In this document: positions 63,928 to 64,000 of the stretch, in pieces
Layout: every line of letters starts with the position of its first letter
Numbering within the stretch: position 1 is the first letter of the stretch
Assembly: GCA_001725415.1 (NCBI GenBank)
Contig: MEGH01000008.1
Coordinates: forward strand, 154,608-218,607
Reading direction: 5' to 3'
Source: Pseudonocardia sp. SCN 73-27
Lineage (GTDB): Bacteria > Actinomycetota > Actinomycetes > Mycobacteriales > Pseudonocardiaceae
Length of the DNA stretch: 64,000 nucleotides
The notes under the pieces: model-generated
Told to the model about the DNA's origin: nothing
Databases searched by the model: none
What the model saw: only the letters and a program-made list of their open reading frames with translations
Translations under genes and position numbers: made by a program

Positions 63928-64000
63928 GAGCGAGCCTTCCTAGTAGGTCAACGATGATAACTGTAGGACATACCGGACGGCTACCGTCGGGACGCCCGAG

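Overview
This is high-GC actinobacterial chromosome with many GTG starts, tight gene packing, serial 4-base GTGA/ATGA start-stop overlaps and several leaderless promoter layouts. The gene set (mycothiol-reductase-like DsbA protein, PknB-type kinase, PepN, NAGGN-like amidotransferase, SigG-like sigma factor, DUF899, DUF937) fits the Pseudonocardiaceae; Pseudonocardia or a close relative is an inference from gene style, not a proven identity.

Bases 1-24000 are mainly a glycan locus. It opens with the truncated gene of a Pro/Ala-rich disordered protein. A minus-strand run follows (8513 to 1667): Gfo/Idh/MocA dehydrogenase, NAD epimerase, two DegT-type aminotransferases, a hexapeptide N-acetyltransferase, a GT2 glycosyltransferase and a polysaccharide deacetylase. 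The dehydrogenase, an aminotransferase and the acetyltransferase match the WbpB-WbpE-WbpD steps that make a diacetamido-sugar nucleotide. A second GT2, two FemAB/CelD-like acyltransferases, a GalE-like epimerase, an FkbM methyltransferase, an RmlC-like epimerase, two zinc-binding sugar C-methyltransferases, another epimerase and a PIG-L deacetylase complete a branched/amino-sugar polymer system. PepN, a PAP2 phosphatase and an FAD monooxygenase sit inside it.

Bases 24000-44000 hold a DsbA-like protein, a CBS protein, an aldehyde dehydrogenase, a membrane Ser/Thr kinase, and a three-gene unit (carboxylate-amine ligase fused to a circularly permuted ATP-grasp, AsnB-type amidotransferase, S9 peptidase) that looks like a small-peptide or osmolyte pathway. 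Then come a metallo-hydrolase, a secreted unknown protein, DUF937, DUF429, RpiB, two tandem Fpg/Nei glycosylases, a membrane protein and a HAD phosphatase.

Bases 45000-48500 hold a compact operon of Fe(II)/2-oxoglutarate oxygenase, carnitine-acyltransferase-like protein and SAM methyltransferase; it is the best candidate for an undescribed pathway. After it come a sigma factor, DUF899, class II aldolase, AraC regulator, Fsr-like MFS exporter and an auxiliary-type tryptophanyl-tRNA synthetase. The last is preceded by a previously unlisted leaderless Trp leader peptide and attenuator.

Bases 56972-64000 carry tRNA-Pro(TGG) and tRNA-Gly(TCC). Downstream of tRNA-Gly are a decayed DUF3987 mobile-element gene and a frameshifted aldehyde dehydrogenase tail, then a GntR-controlled catabolic operon (MFS, hydroxyacid dehydrogenase, RraA-like, MmgE/PrpD). 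This looks like a tRNA-linked island. Two covarying 40-base perfect palindromes (38532 and 50572) mark a repeat family. No CRISPR array, insertion sequence or rRNA was seen.
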